Assembly (NCBI GenBank): GCA_032622095.1
Contig: CP136064.1
Coordinates: forward strand, 5,635,512-5,699,511
Length of the DNA stretch: 64,000 bases
Source: Siphonodentalium dalli
Taxonomy: Eukaryota > Mollusca > Scaphopoda > Gadilida > Siphonodentaliidae
Reading direction: 5' to 3'
Shown here: positions 10,494 to 20,260 of the stretch, one piece after another
How the letters are laid out: each line of letters starts with the position of its first letter
How positions within the stretch are numbered: the first letter of the stretch is position 1
The notes under the pieces: generated by a model
The model's database searches: none
The model's input: only the letters and a program-made list of their open reading frames with translations
Told to the model about the DNA's origin: nothing
Program-made: the position numbers and the translations under genes

Positions 10494-10857
10494 CGATCTG
10501 AGATCAATGCTTCTGGGTATGCAGCTATTTATATGCGTGATGTTTGATCAACCTGTTTATAATGCCAAGGATTCTTTTTGGTCACTGAGCCGAAACGTAA
10601 CGAGTCGAAACATAATGTGACATGTGCTTAGTATGTAGTCGGCAATCAGCAACTGATTATGATGCTATCAAAACATATTGGCATCTTTTCAACTCATTGG
10701 GAATCAATTTCGAAAAATGTCTAAATTCTAATTGGCATAAAATGAAATCTTGTTTTTATGGGGTACTTTCTAAAACTATTTTCAAAATTCCAATAAACCA
10801 CTCCAGGTTCTACGGTAGCTTTCACCTCAAAATTCATGTCATGAGAACGGAGAGCTA
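10494..10857. other. Unannotated spacer
   Basis: Continuation of the pre-insertion locus of the family M element ('cgatctgagatcaatgc' matches 11353-11369). No gene or other repeat recognised. Confidence 0.5.
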
Positions 10858-10951
10858 CAGTAATGCTCTAAATAATCGACTCCTTAACCACAGCAGAATT
10901 ATGGGTAACATTTCAGGATTTAGTATGAAATATAGGTTGTTGCCATGTATG
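10858..10951 (+). mobile_element. Family P hairpin MITE, left arm only
   Basis: cagtaatgctctaaataatc through 'gttgttgccat', after TA. The right arm is absent; the sequence passes directly into the TA MITE at 10954. A diverged solo arm left by deletion or by insertion-associated rearrangement. Confidence 0.8.
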
Positions 10952-10953
10952 TA

Positions 10954-11199
10954 CTCTCAAGTGCCTAATAATCAGCATGATTATTAATTCTGGAGAAAAT
11001 TCCCAACAATCGCTATTATTTGGCATTGAGACAAAGAGCAAAATGCCATCACTATGGTTAATTTCAGCCTAAATTCCCAACAATCACTATTATTTGGCAT
11101 TGAGACAAAGAGCAAAATTGCCATCACTATTATTAATTTCAGCCTAAATCCCCAGCCATCACTATTATTAGGCCATCACAATTATTAGGCACCTGAGTG
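10954..11199. mobile_element. TA-site MITE, family G (246 bp)
   Basis: Ends ctctcaagtgcctaataatc and attattaggcacctgagtg are imperfect inverted repeats flanked by TA (10952-10953 and 11200-11201). The same TIR bounds the precisely mapped element at 51708-52093. The interior holds two direct copies of a ~76-base unit beginning attcccaacaatc (11001-11150). No coding capacity. Confidence 0.75.
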
Positions 11200-11201
11200 T
11201 A

Positions 11202-11700
11202 CAGTACAGTGATCCCCCAAGAGAAGTTGATATATCTTCTCACACATAGTCGTATATATGTACGATTCCATTTAGTAATGTGTCACAAGGTCAATGGCAC
11301 ATGGCTTTCTGACATCTTCATAGTCGAATCATTCCATTTCGTAATCGTTTGCAATCTGAGGTCAATGCCACACGGCAACCTAACAAAAACACTGTATAAG
11401 TATCAATCACTTGGCCCCCGAAGCAGCTATTTAAGTTACGTATCTGGATCAACCTGATGTGTATAATCACCAATCACTTGGCGCTGAAGCCATTCACCTT
11501 CCAACATCTCTCACTTTCAATGATAGTCGTTATAATACAATTGTCAAAAAAACGTCTCAATCGATGGAGAATATAACTGATACCTATCTATTTATGCATA
11601 GTGAATCTGTCTCCATTTATGCATGCCCACTCCAGTGATTCCCTTTCCCCTGTCGGGATTGATTTTGCTAACTTCCTCTAAATTTAGACTTCGCACCAAC
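11202..11700. other. Spacer containing a paralogous empty site
   Basis: Mostly unclassified AT-rich DNA. 11331-11369 is a diverged duplicate of the flanks of the family M element at 10259, without that element. No coding signal. Confidence 0.5.
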
Positions 11701-11701
11701 T

Positions 11702-13452
11702 TGAATGGGACCGTCTCATGTGCGGGAATTCCTCGCTATCTATTGATTGTTCGAGATATGAAGCCACTGGCTACTTACTTACATTGTCCCATAACAATTT
11801 CTCACGAGGTTAATGTTATTATTCTGATGAATTTGATTTAATGCAGTACTGAAGCACTAAGTTCTTGATGAATCTTATGTAACTACATGTACATGTATAT
11901 GTCTCCTTTATTACGACAATTAACAGACAGTCTATAAAAACACTTGACATGGTGGGATATTTGAGATACCACCAAGTCCTAGCATCAATGTTCTGCTTTG
12001 AAAAAAACAAACATTTGGCACTAAATACATTACTATATAGAAAATATCAGAAATGATAAATATATCTCCTATATATATATATAGATAAATATATGCTTTG
12101 TCTATATATATATATGTCAAACAATTTTTAAATACATTGTAGGATTCCAAACTTCGGAAAGGACTATAGCCATCGAAATTAATAAAAATGTTCCATGGCA
12201 AATTTTGTGCTGTGGCATTATAGGTTCTGCATGTTGCTATGGCATTTCCCATGGCATTGCTTATTGCCATTTCCAATTTCAAAGACTGGGACTGACCATA
12301 ATCCACGCTTGTTGTCAGATCCATTCAACTATTGTTCATACATCATATTTTATATTGTATAGATTTGACTTGCCTTGTCTCATGTGCTGAATTCCTCGCT
12401 GTCTATTGATTGTTCGAGATATGAAGCCACTGGCTACTTACTTACATTGTCCCATAACAATTTCTCACGAGGTTAATGCGTTTGTGGCTATTTTATCGCC
12501 CGTGTTATTATTCTGATGAATAGCGTCTGAATTTGATTTAACACAGTACTGAAGCACTAGTTCCTAGAATCTACCACCATCAGGAATCTTATCTAATTTT
12601 ATGTCTCTTTTATTACGACCATCACGGGTCAGTCTATAAATACATGTGATGTGATGCGATATTTCAAGATACCACCAAGTCCTAACATCAAAGTTCTGCT
12701 TTGATAACAACAAATATTTGGCACTAAATACATTACTGTATAGAAAAGATCAGAAATGATAAATATATGCTCTGTCCATATATAAATGTGAAACAATTTT
12801 CAAATAGGATTCCAAAGTTCGGGAAGGACTACAGCCCTCGAAATTAAGAAAAATGTTCCACAGCAAATTTTGTGGTCCTTTTTCGACTTGTTTTACTTAG
12901 AAAATTTCTCACTTTTTCGGTTTCCGGTTGATATCTCAAGTTTGGATCCTTTAATTGCAAATACCATTTTTAATGGGATCAGTCAAGTTCGAATTTGAGT
13001 TTGATCCGATGATTTTTCTCAGAGTTGTGGGCTTTTCTTTTCTTGTAATTTTCTTTATTTTGTGCCAATTTGAGGTTATATTTTGACGTTAAGAGTTTTT
13101 TAAAGATTTGGTTATTTGTATGCATGTCAGTAGTGAGACAATGCACAAGTGTCTTATCCATATAGTATACTTCTACAAAGCCTCCGCTCCAAATGAAGCC
13201 ACCGGTTCGGGGGACACTGTGGCCGAGCGGCCTTTTATTTATTTTATATATAGATATATATTATATAGATTTGACGTGTTCCATCTCGTGGGCGGAATTC
13301 CTCGCTGTCTATTGATTGTGTGAGATATGAAGCCATTGGCTACTTACTTACATTGTCCCATAACATCTTCTCATGAGGTTAATGCGTTTGTGGCTTTTGT
13401 ATCGCCCGTGTTATTAATCTGATGAATAGCGTCTGAATTTGATTTAATGCTA
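11702..13452 (+). repeat. Direct triplication of a ~0.5-kb unit
   Basis: Copy 1 about 11702-12215, copy 2 about 12370-12872, copy 3 (truncated) about 13272-13452. Shared words include 'ggaattcctcgct', 'tctattgattgt', 'gatatgaagccactggctac' and 'ttacttacattgtcccataa'. Copies 1 and 2 also share 'gataccaccaagtcct' and 'tttggcactaaatacattac'. Copies 2 and 3 carry 'gcgtttgtggct' and 'aatagcgtctgaatttgatt', which copy 1 lacks. (AT)n microsatellites lie at 12063-12115 and 13240-13272. Near 13215 'gtggccgagcggcc' resembles a tRNA box A but no tRNA follows. No reading frame survives between copies. Confidence 0.85.
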
Positions 13453-13485
13453 ATACACTCAGATATATCACGTCCCGTGTGTTTA

Positions 13486-13931
13486 CAAGCCTTCAAATAG
13501 TGCATCTGTCATTTGCAGAATGATAACCCCAGAGGGTGAATTTAGTGATGCTATCCCGCACAGAGGGCTAGCATCACCAAATTCACCCTCTGGAGACCTC
13601 ATTCTGCTTAGGCCTAATCTTCTGGGAAGTATCTATAGTATCAAATTAACATTGTTTTTAGTTACGTTTTCCCATCTGGGAAGTTTATATATCCCCTAAT
13701 TTGCAGAAGGTAAAATCCGTAATCGAGGTGCCCAATGTGTGACCATCACCAACTTCAACTGGGGAACTTAAATCTGATCCTAGATCTACCATAGCAGTTG
13801 AGGGTCAAAGCAGAATGAGGTCCCCAGAGGGTGAATTTAGTGATGCTAGCCCGCTATGCGGGATAGCGTCACTAAATTAACCCTCTGGGGACCTCATTCT
13901 GCAAATGACAGACACGCTATTTGCAGGCTTG
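13486..13931. mobile_element. hAT-like MITE, family M, long form
   Basis: caagccttc at the left and gcaggcttg at the right, with the family TIR and a hairpin near each end (13524-13613 and 13810-13904) around a ~200-base AT-rich core like that of the copy at 1360. No clean 8-bp duplication is visible, perhaps because a second partial copy abuts the right end. Confidence 0.8.
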
Positions 13932-14035
13932 TGTCTGTCATTTGCAGAATGAGTTCCCCAGAGGGTGAATTTAGTGACGCTACCATGTACAGCACTAAAT
14001 TCACCCTCTGGGGACCTTATTCTGCAAATGACTGA
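13932..14035. mobile_element. Family M MITE, abutting single-hairpin copy
   Basis: tgtctgtcatttgcagaatg through 'gcaaatgactgaca', a single 'gttccccagagggtg' hairpin joined directly to the preceding element. Following 'tatatcacgtatcgtgcgtttg' resembles the left flank of the pair (13463-13485), suggesting the two copies inserted or duplicated within one target. Confidence 0.7.
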
Positions 14036-14039
14036 CATA

Positions 14040-14376
14040 GTATATCACGTATCGTGCGTTTGTAGACTGTCTTGTGATCCTTGTAATAAGACAGACATAT
14101 AGTTGTTGTAATGCCCTAAATAATTGACTCCTTAACCACAGCAGTATTATGGGTAACTTTTCAGGATTTAGTCGGAAATATGGCTTGTTACCATTCATCG
14201 GAAGATCTCGGGGAGAGCTTTCCGATGAATGGCAACCAGCCATATTTCCGACTAAATCCTGAAAAGTTACCCATAATTCTGCTGTGGTTAAGGAGTCGAT
14301 TACTTACAGTATAACTATAACACGTATCGTGTGTTTGTAGACTGTCTTGTTATCCTTGTAATAAGACAGACATATA
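14040..14376 (+). repeat. ~60-bp direct repeats flanking a family P MITE
   Basis: 'acgtatcgtgcgtttgtaga' then 'ctgtcttgtgatcc' and 'taataagacagacatata' at about 14046-14100 recur at about 14321-14376. Between them lies the hairpin MITE at 14108. The repeats are longer than its TA duplication, so they reflect a local duplication and not the insertion itself. Confidence 0.7.
14108..14311. mobile_element. Family P hairpin MITE, both arms, degraded tips
   Basis: Starts gtaatgccctaaataattga (the first two bases of the family end are lost) and ends 'gagtcgattacttacagta', with the last bases rearranged. Arms pair around 'gatctcggggagagc'. About 200 bases, non-coding. Confidence 0.85.
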
Positions 14377-14650
14377 CACATGTAGTTACATAAGATTTCT
14401 CATGATTGTAGATTCTGGCGTGTCTCAGGGGGTCAGTTAATGCAATTTTGAATAGCAGATATAGGCTGGTTATATCGAACTTTTGACATTTCAACTTCCC
14501 AAGCAATAGCCTTTCTTTTAGAAAACTTATCCCAATTTCTTGACCAACAGAAATGTGACGTTATTGTCCAAAAATGACTTCGTCGAGAACATAGAATCTA
14601 TAATATTTATTTAAAAGCCTTGAAAATAGTGTGTACAAACTGGAGATGAC
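14377..14650. other. Intronic spacer upstream of the syntaxin exon
   Basis: AT-rich, no repeat or gene recognised. Confidence 0.5.
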
Positions 14651-14651
14651 T

Positions 14652-14798
14652 TTCAGTCATGTGATAAACACAGAACCACATTTTTGACCCTCTTGTGAAT
14701 ATCAGTCATGTGATAAACACAGAACCACATTTTTGACCCTCTTGTGGATATCAGTCATGTGATAAACACAGAACCACATTTTTGACCCTCTTGTGAAT
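14652..14798 (+). repeat. 49-bp tandem repeat, 3 copies
   Basis: Three nearly identical direct copies of a 49-base unit starting tcagtcatgtgataaacaca and containing 'gaaccacatttttgaccctc'. They lie about 80-220 bases upstream of the syntaxin exon acceptor. Confidence 0.9.
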
Positions 14799-14876
14799 AC
14801 CTTCATCTTGTACTACTCTCTTCACATCACAACAGTATAAGACATTAACTAATTGTTGTCTGTTTTTTATCCACAG

Positions 14877-14976
14877 GTCGATGAGATTCGGCAGATGATA
14901 GACAAAATATCTGACAATGTGGACGAAGTTAAAAAGAAACATAGTGCAATACTGTCGGCACCTAACACCGATGATA
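14877..14976 (+). CDS. Syntaxin-1-type internal exon (partial gene)
   Basis: A 100-base exon with a polypyrimidine-rich acceptor ending atccacag and a donor gtaagt at 14977. It enters in phase 0 and encodes 33 codons plus one base. The translation starts [11 protein letters not shown] and continues with [15 protein letters not shown], closely matching the first helix (Ha) of the N-terminal Habc domain of metazoan syntaxin-1, where the family reads V-E-E-I-R .. I-D-K-I .. N-V-E-E-V-K .. K-H-S-A-I-L. Syntaxin-1 is a plasma-membrane t-SNARE that pairs with SNAP-25 and synaptobrevin in regulated exocytosis; Habc folds back on the SNARE helix and is bound by Munc18. Length and phase fit, as I recall, one conserved exon of vertebrate STX1A. 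There is no stop or frameshift, so it looks functional. Neighbouring exons (acidic N terminus, second Habc helix) were not found within the window, which implies very long flanking introns. A close paralogue, or a lone exon copy, cannot be excluded. Confidence 0.85.
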
Positions 14977-15046
14977 GTAAGTCTATTACATACACGTTGT
15001 ACTCTTTAGTTCCAGCCTTTATCAGCTCAACTGGAAGTTTGAGTTA
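14977..15046. other. Intron immediately downstream of the exon
   Basis: Starts with the donor gtaagtct. About 70 bases of unique sequence separate the exon from a family P MITE. Confidence 0.6.
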
Positions 15047-15317
15047 CAGTAATGCCCTAAGTAATCGACTCCTTAACCACAGCAGAATTATGGGTAACTT
15101 TTCAGGATTTATTCAGAAATATGGCTTGTTGCCATTCATCGGATAGATAGATCTCAAATTCGTTTCAATTCTATAAGAAATTTATTAACCTCAGTTCAAA
15201 TCGAATTTAATGCACTCGGTTAATAAATTTCTCTCCCAGTCATATTTCCGACTAAATCCTGAAAAGTTACCCATAATTCTGCTGTGGTTAAGGAGTCGAT
15301 TACTTAGGGCATTACTG
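15047..15317. mobile_element. Family P hairpin MITE with foreign loop
   Basis: TA-flanked: cagtaatgccctaagtaatc .. gggcattactg. The left arm breaks after 'ccattcatcgga' and the right arm resumes at 'catatttccgactaaatcc'. In between, 15149-15232 is a different hairpin with 'agaaatttattaacc' paired to 'ggttaataaatttct', also found at 34599-34716. So one MITE has lost its centre to another small inverted repeat. Confidence 0.88.
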
Positions 15318-15960
15318 TATTGTCATGGGTTGACGTCCATCCTTGTGTCGTGGTGGGTTCATCAACAATTTCCTTTAGCAAATCCTACAAATCACATATC
15401 TCATCTGATTGTCACCAAAATTCATATTGATCTTCAGGGTGACCTCTACATGGGAGCCATCAATTTTTTACGTCATTAAAAACATGAGCAGCCATCTTGG
15501 ATTTCGAAGTTGAATCAATCGGCAGGCCGCATTTATTGGACAATTGTTTTGGAAAATTACAGGCATGTTTAGGATCACCTTTAGATAGGAGCTATCAAAT
15601 ATGAATGATTTTCGATGAAAAACATGGCTGCTGGCAGCCATCATTGATTTTACTCTTTGCATGACCAAATCTTTTGGCACACCATACAGACCACATCCTT
15701 CATCTGATCGTCTCCAAACTTGATATGGATCTTTTTTGGTGACCATTAGATGGAAACCATAACATTTTTCTAAATTTCATTTAAAAGCATGGCTGCCAGT
15801 GGCCATCTTGTATTTTCCTCTTTACATCTCTCATTCGATAATCACCAAACTTAATATGAACCTCTGAATGGGAAGCGATCAATTTTTACCAAATTTGTTA
15901 CATAAAACATAGCTGTCAGCAGCCATCTTGAATTTTATATAATGGTTTTGCTTCATTGTT
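15318..15960 (+). repeat. Dispersed 'catggctgccagcagcc' repeat, copy A
   Basis: Related to 18360-18880. Shared words: 'tggctgc', 'cagcagccatctt', 'ccgcatttattgga', 'acaggcttgtttaggatcac' (with changes), 'tttactctttgcatgac'. Internally it is a degenerate series of ~150-base subunits, each ending near a 'gcagccatcttg'-like word. I associate this kind of repeat with molluscs. Non-coding as far as I can tell. Confidence 0.65.
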
Positions 15961-16265
15961 ACATATATACTTGCTGAACCCCCAAACTTCATGTATCTCT
16001 TGTATCTTCATGTTGACATCTAGTATTGCATAGACATTCCAACTTTCCGCAGCATTCATTATCGCTCCATTAACTGTAACATTTGACATTAGCCTCTTTC
16101 CAAGTTGAGCTTCAGTGTCATTGACACTTTCATTCCCCCTGGAGATCAACGAATGATCTATGACATAGTTACGTTTCAAAAGGTATCAAACTCATGTCAC
16201 TGTGTTGACAGCTACGATTATCAGAAGTCTCTTACTACTGGACCGTGATTTAATTCAACACAACA
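15961..16265 (-). other. Unclassified segment with an 87-codon open frame
   Basis: The minus strand at 15916-16179 is open for 87 codons. Its middle reads like natural protein (for example SRGNESVNDTEAQLGKRLM), but I recognise no family, and its C-terminal end overlaps the dispersed repeat. It might be a piece of a decayed gene or retroelement, or chance. Not called as a gene. Confidence 0.3.
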
Positions 16266-16276
16266 CAATTCACCTC

Positions 16277-16583
16277 TTGAGATTTGAACATTGTTGAGTG
16301 ATTAGGCCAAAAAAAAACAACCTCTTTGTTTCCGATACCCTGCCTGGCTTGAGATTTGAACATTGTTGAGTGATTAGGCCAAAAAAAAACAACCTCTTTG
16401 TTTCCGATACCCTGCCTGGCTTGAGATTTGAACATTGTTGAGTGATTAGGCCAAAAAAAAACAACCTCTTTGTTTCCGATACCCTGCCTGGCTTGAGATT
16501 TGAACATTGTTGAGTGATTAGGCCAAAAAAAAAAACCTCTTTGTTTCCGATACCCTGCCTGGCTTGAGATTTTCTTGCCTGCC
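16277..16583. repeat. 72-bp tandem repeat, ~4 copies
   Basis: Unit begins cttgagatttgaacattgtt and contains 'gattaggccaaaaaaaaac' and 'ctttgtttccgataccctgc'. The A-run differs in length among copies. Two overlapping minus-strand open frames arise because 72 is divisible by three; they are not genes. Confidence 0.93.
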
Positions 16584-17053
16584 TCAATTTTTTATTTTCA
16601 ATTTTCTCTAGATGGCTAGTCTATAGTTATCTGTTACAGTGTCAATGTGAATATTTATAATTTTGTCCCAATCCCAAAATCAAAAGTAAGTAGAGATCTT
16701 ACTGCAGAGTGAATGAATTCAAGGGACAGCATGTCTTTATCAAATGCTTGGCTCATTTTCAATGCACATTGATTTGACATGTTCCATGGCACTGTGACTA
16801 CACTATTATATCACTTACGGCTGAAAGGTTTAAAAAAAAAAAATGTAACGAAATAAATCCCTGCCTGCCTGTCTTGAAAATTATCCCAATGTTATCGGAA
16901 ACTTAGAAGTTTTTTGTTTTGGCCTGATACAGTTACACATCAATTAACATGACAGGGAGTCACTGTCAGGAAACTTAATAGTTCACCACAGGGACCAGCT
17001 GAGAGATGTAGAGTCAGGCAGGGAGAAGTTATCAAGGCTGCGGATCACACGTA
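16584..17053. other. Unannotated spacer
   Basis: AT-rich with a poly-A tract (16831-16843). Words such as 'gggaccagctgagag' and 'agggagaagt' recur near 27343, 33385 and 42410, so a diffuse old repeat is present. No coding sequence recognised. Confidence 0.45.
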
Positions 17054-17550
17054 CAGTAATGCTCTAAATAATCCACTCCTTAACCCTTTACCCAACAGAA
17101 CGGCCCTGTGCCAATGCATTCTCTTATATATGCGAGTCGACCATAGGTCGCCTCGCATATATAAGAGAATGCATTGGCTTAACACATTAAAAATTATAAA
17201 ATTGTTAAAGAATGTAAGAAAAAATGGTAAAAAGTGTTAAAAAAAGATTTTTTTTAGGCCAATGCATTCTCTTATATATGCGAGGCGACCTATGGTCGAC
17301 TCGCATATATAAGAGAATGCATTGGCACAGGGCATAACTGTAACTATCACAATGTGGTCAAGGAGCCGATTTCAATGATATCCATATTTGTATGGTTCTA
17401 TTGAGACAGACCGAAGATATTTTAGGCTGTTGAAGCTTTATTTGGCCGGTTTTGGCCGGTTTGTTGGGTAAAGGGTTAACCACAGCAGAATTATGGGTCA
17501 TTTTTCAGGATTTAGTCGGAAATATGGCTTGTTCCCATTCATCGGAAAGC
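17054..17550 (+). mobile_element. Family P MITE arm interrupted by a TTAA MITE
   Basis: cagtaatgctctaaataatc up to 'ctcc' (17089), then the B1 element, then the arm resumes 'ccacagcagaattatggg' (17480) through 'catcggaaagct'. The right arm is missing. The break falls exactly at the TTAA of the arm (ctccttaacc), the same site used by B2 in the P copy at 29129. Confidence 0.9.
17094..17475 (+). mobile_element. piggyBac-like MITE, family B1, full length (382 bp)
   Basis: TTAA at 17090-17093 and 17476-17479. TIRs ccctttacccaaca and tgttgggtaaaggg. It holds two hairpin modules, 17109-17177 and 17259-17327, separated by an AT-rich linker, then a conserved right region (gtaactatcacaatgtggtc .. ggccggttttggccggtttg). 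Inserted into a family P arm. Confidence 0.93.
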
Positions 17551-17600
17551 TAAAGAAATAGTCGCAGATATCATGTCATGATAATACCATGAGTGGAATA

Positions 17601-17813
17601 CAGTAATGCTCTAATTAATCGACTGCTTAACCACAGCAGAATTATGGGAATTTTTCTGGATTTAGTCGGGAAATATGGCTTGTTGCCATTCATTGGAAAG
17701 CTCTCAGTGAGAGCTTTCCGATAAATGGCAACAAGCCATATTTCCAACTAAATCCTGAATTTTTTTCCATAATTCCTCTGTGGTTAAGGAGTCGATTAAT
17801 TAGAGCATTACTG
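17601..17813. mobile_element. Family P hairpin MITE, intact (213 bp)
   Basis: cagtaatgctctaattaatc .. tagagcattactg, TA on both sides. Arms are near-perfect complements around 'gctctcagtgagagc'. Confidence 0.9.
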
Positions 17814-18359
17814 TACATATGAGAGAATAGACTGCTATCAGGGTGAAGTCATATATTACAAACTTAAATCAACAAATGGGACGTGAAACTAATGTCACCT
17901 ACGATGATATTTCATGAAACTATTTGTTGTTTGCCCACATAAAGAAATAGTCGCAGATAAATAAAGACTCCTTGATGTATTTAATGGCATGTATTTAATG
18001 ATGTAACTTTTCAAACTCTTCATTAATTAGAGTTTGTTTGAAAATATTGGAAGTCTAGTATTTTGAGACGTAGCATACGGAATGTAAACAGATGACAAAC
18101 CGGAAGTCAAAGGTAAACTGGCACTATTTGCTGTTATGCAACAAACGTTGCATATCACAATTTATGGAATAGAATAATGGTAGGATCTTGTAATAAAGAG
18201 AATATGAATAAATACTTAGAAATGTTACATTAATATCATAATTATCATGAAATAGTAACCATAACTTCAACAAACAGAGAAGTATTATATTGAACTAAAT
18301 CAAAATATGTCATTCAGGCTGGAAAATAATCCAAATTTGTATAAATTTGTGTACCAGTC
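17814..18359. other. Unannotated spacer
   Basis: AT-rich. 'aaagaaatagtcgcagata' at 17941 also occurs at 17552, so the two family P copies sit in a small duplicated context. No gene recognised. Confidence 0.45.
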
Positions 18360-18880
18360 TTTTTTAGCTCAACTTCACAAAGTAAATTTTGAGCTATTGC
18401 CATGGGTTGTTGTCCGCCATGCATGCTTAAAAAAAAAAAAATCCTTCGGCATGACCTACATGCCGCATCCCTCATCCGATCTTCACCAAACTTCATATGC
18501 AGCTTCAGTGTGACCTATAGATGGGAGCTATAAATTTTTCCGCGATGAAAAACTTGGCTGCCAGCAGCCATCTTGGATTTCAAATTTTAATTCATCCGCA
18601 CACCCTGCAGTCCGCATTTATTGGAAAATTGTTTTGAAACTTTACAGGCTTGTTTAGGATCACCGATAGATGGGAGCTATGTAATTTGAACGGTTTTCGA
18701 TGAAACCCATGGTGGCCAGCAGCCATCTTGGATTATACTCTTTGCATGACTAAATCCTCTAGATTGGAGCCATCGATTATTTCTGAAATTCGTTATAGAA
18801 CATGGCTGCCAGCAGTTGTCTTTGATCTCAAATTTGAAACTATCCGTACACCCTGCAGCCTACTGTACATTTATTGGTGA
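18360..18880 (+). repeat. Dispersed 'catggctgccagcagcc' repeat, copy B
   Basis: Starts 'tttttagctcaacttcac' and 'gagctattgccatggg', resembling a very common bivalve repeat that contains '..gagctattgccatgg..' followed by 'gtccg' words (from memory). It continues with 'tcaccaaacttcatatg', 'ggctgccagcagccatcttg' and 'tccgcatttattgga', shared with copy A at 15318. Several degenerate ~150-base subunits. No coding evidence. Confidence 0.65.
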
Positions 18881-19150
18881 AATGTTTGAAGTGAAAATAA
18901 TACACTATTTTAACATATATAAAAAGAAAGTCCTCCCCTAATATATTCTGTAATATTTTCGGATATATTTAATTGGATTTTGATGAAACTTTCCACAAAT
19001 GATTTGTGGTACCAAAGACATCAAGTGTGCTAAGAACTGTGCTGTGAGGTGAGATATCGCTGAGTGATCACAAATTGAATGGAAAAGGGGCACTTCTCAA
19101 AAGTTGCAAAAACACAGGTAGAGTGATCACAGTCATTCGGCTGTGCCTTT
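18881..19150. other. Unannotated spacer
   Basis: AT-rich, nothing recognised. Confidence 0.4.
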
Positions 19151-19159
19151 GTCCCTACT

Positions 19160-19455
19160 TCTCACACAGGCTTGGAACATCCTTATCTGTTGGTACCTCA
19201 ATTGCCCACATTTTGGGAAATACGGTTTACTGAAAAATGGCTTCAAAGAGGCTGATTTCATTAACTTCTCTGTTGCTCATGGCATGAAACTTCAAGGTGT
19301 AATTCCTAAGGAATGTGGTTAGGCTGAATGGCCTGGGCATGCAGCGGGCACATTAGATCCCAAAGATGTTATCGTCACTTTTGGTTGTGTCTCTGATGCC
19401 ACTAAACATTTGCTTGAAGTTTCGTCAAAATGCATCCAATATCTCTTAAAATATT
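19160..19455 (+). pseudogene. Possible decayed coding fragment
   Basis: After an acceptor-like 'ctacttctcacacag', one frame reads about 49 codons including HFGKYGLLKNGFKEADF and FSVAHGMKLQGVIPKECG, meets a single TAG, and continues in the same frame with AEWPGHAAGTLDPKD and VIVTFGCVSDATKHLLE. The composition looks more like real protein than the surrounding repeats. I do not recognise the family. It could be a relic exon, part of an old retroelement, or chance. Confidence 0.25.
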
Positions 19456-19873
19456 ACTGAATATATTAGTGGGGACTTTCTTTTTTGGATGTGTTTATAT
19501 GCTGGAATGGCAGAGAAATGTACTTCTCCCTAGGATAAAAATAGGGAGAAATGAAATAATTAAGGAAAATATATCTTCCATGTCCCCTTCTTGGCTGGTG
19601 CCTGTAGTTCACCGATAGGTTTCAAACTCATATGTTGACAGTTAGGATAATCGGAAGACTCTTACCACCGGATAAGTGAGGGGGGTAACAGTATGCCAGC
19701 ACTCGGAGCCAACTCATGCACCAATATATATCTGGAAATCGCTAATTGTCGTATTGCATTATGATTGAATGGAATATGTTTGGGTTCGCGTTGATCAATA
19801 GTGAATTAGTCTTGTATAAGTTCTAACACTCAGAGGTTCACTGTATCATTTGTATGTAAAGAGGTCATTCACA
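19456..19873. other. Unannotated spacer
   Basis: AT-rich intronic-type DNA. A short open frame (19430-19618 +) has no recognisable features. Confidence 0.45.
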
Positions 19874-20260
19874 ATTTTTTACCCTGTGCCAATGCATTCT
19901 CTTATATATGCGAGTCGACCATAGGTCGCCTCGCATATATAAGAGAATGCATTGGCCTAACAATTTTTTATCATTTTTTTTAAATAAATGTTTCTTACAA
20001 TATTTAGGACATAAAATAAAAAAACATCCATTACCCTGCAGGGAGCCCCACACACATATAGAAGCATATAGAAGAGTGTCGTCTGCTCATGTTTGTCTGG
20101 GGCTCTGTATGGGTGAAATTATAAAATTGTTAAAGAATACAAGAAAAAATTATTTAAATTGTAAAAAATTGTTAGGCCAATGTATTCTCTTATATATGCG
20201 AGGCGACCTATGGTCGACTCGCATATATAAGAGAATGCATTGGCACAGGGTAAAAAAAAT
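19874..20260. mobile_element. MITE, family B4 (two hairpin modules)
   Basis: Ends ttttttaccctgtgcc and ggcacagggtaaaaaa. Each end carries a complete hairpin module (19889-19957 and 20176-20246), with 'accctgcagggagccccaca' and 'gtgtcgtctgctcatg' between them. Related full copy at 52711-53099; partial copies at 26059 and 54367. Confidence 0.85.

Noticed and set aside
13212-13230. tRNA-Ser/Leu-like word gtggccgagcggcc
   Set aside because: The next bases are an AT microsatellite; nothing else of a tRNA or SINE is present.
16250-16587. Overlapping minus-strand frames of 85-105 codons
   Set aside because: Products of a 72-base tandem repeat (divisible by three) with poly-A length changes that shift frames between copies.
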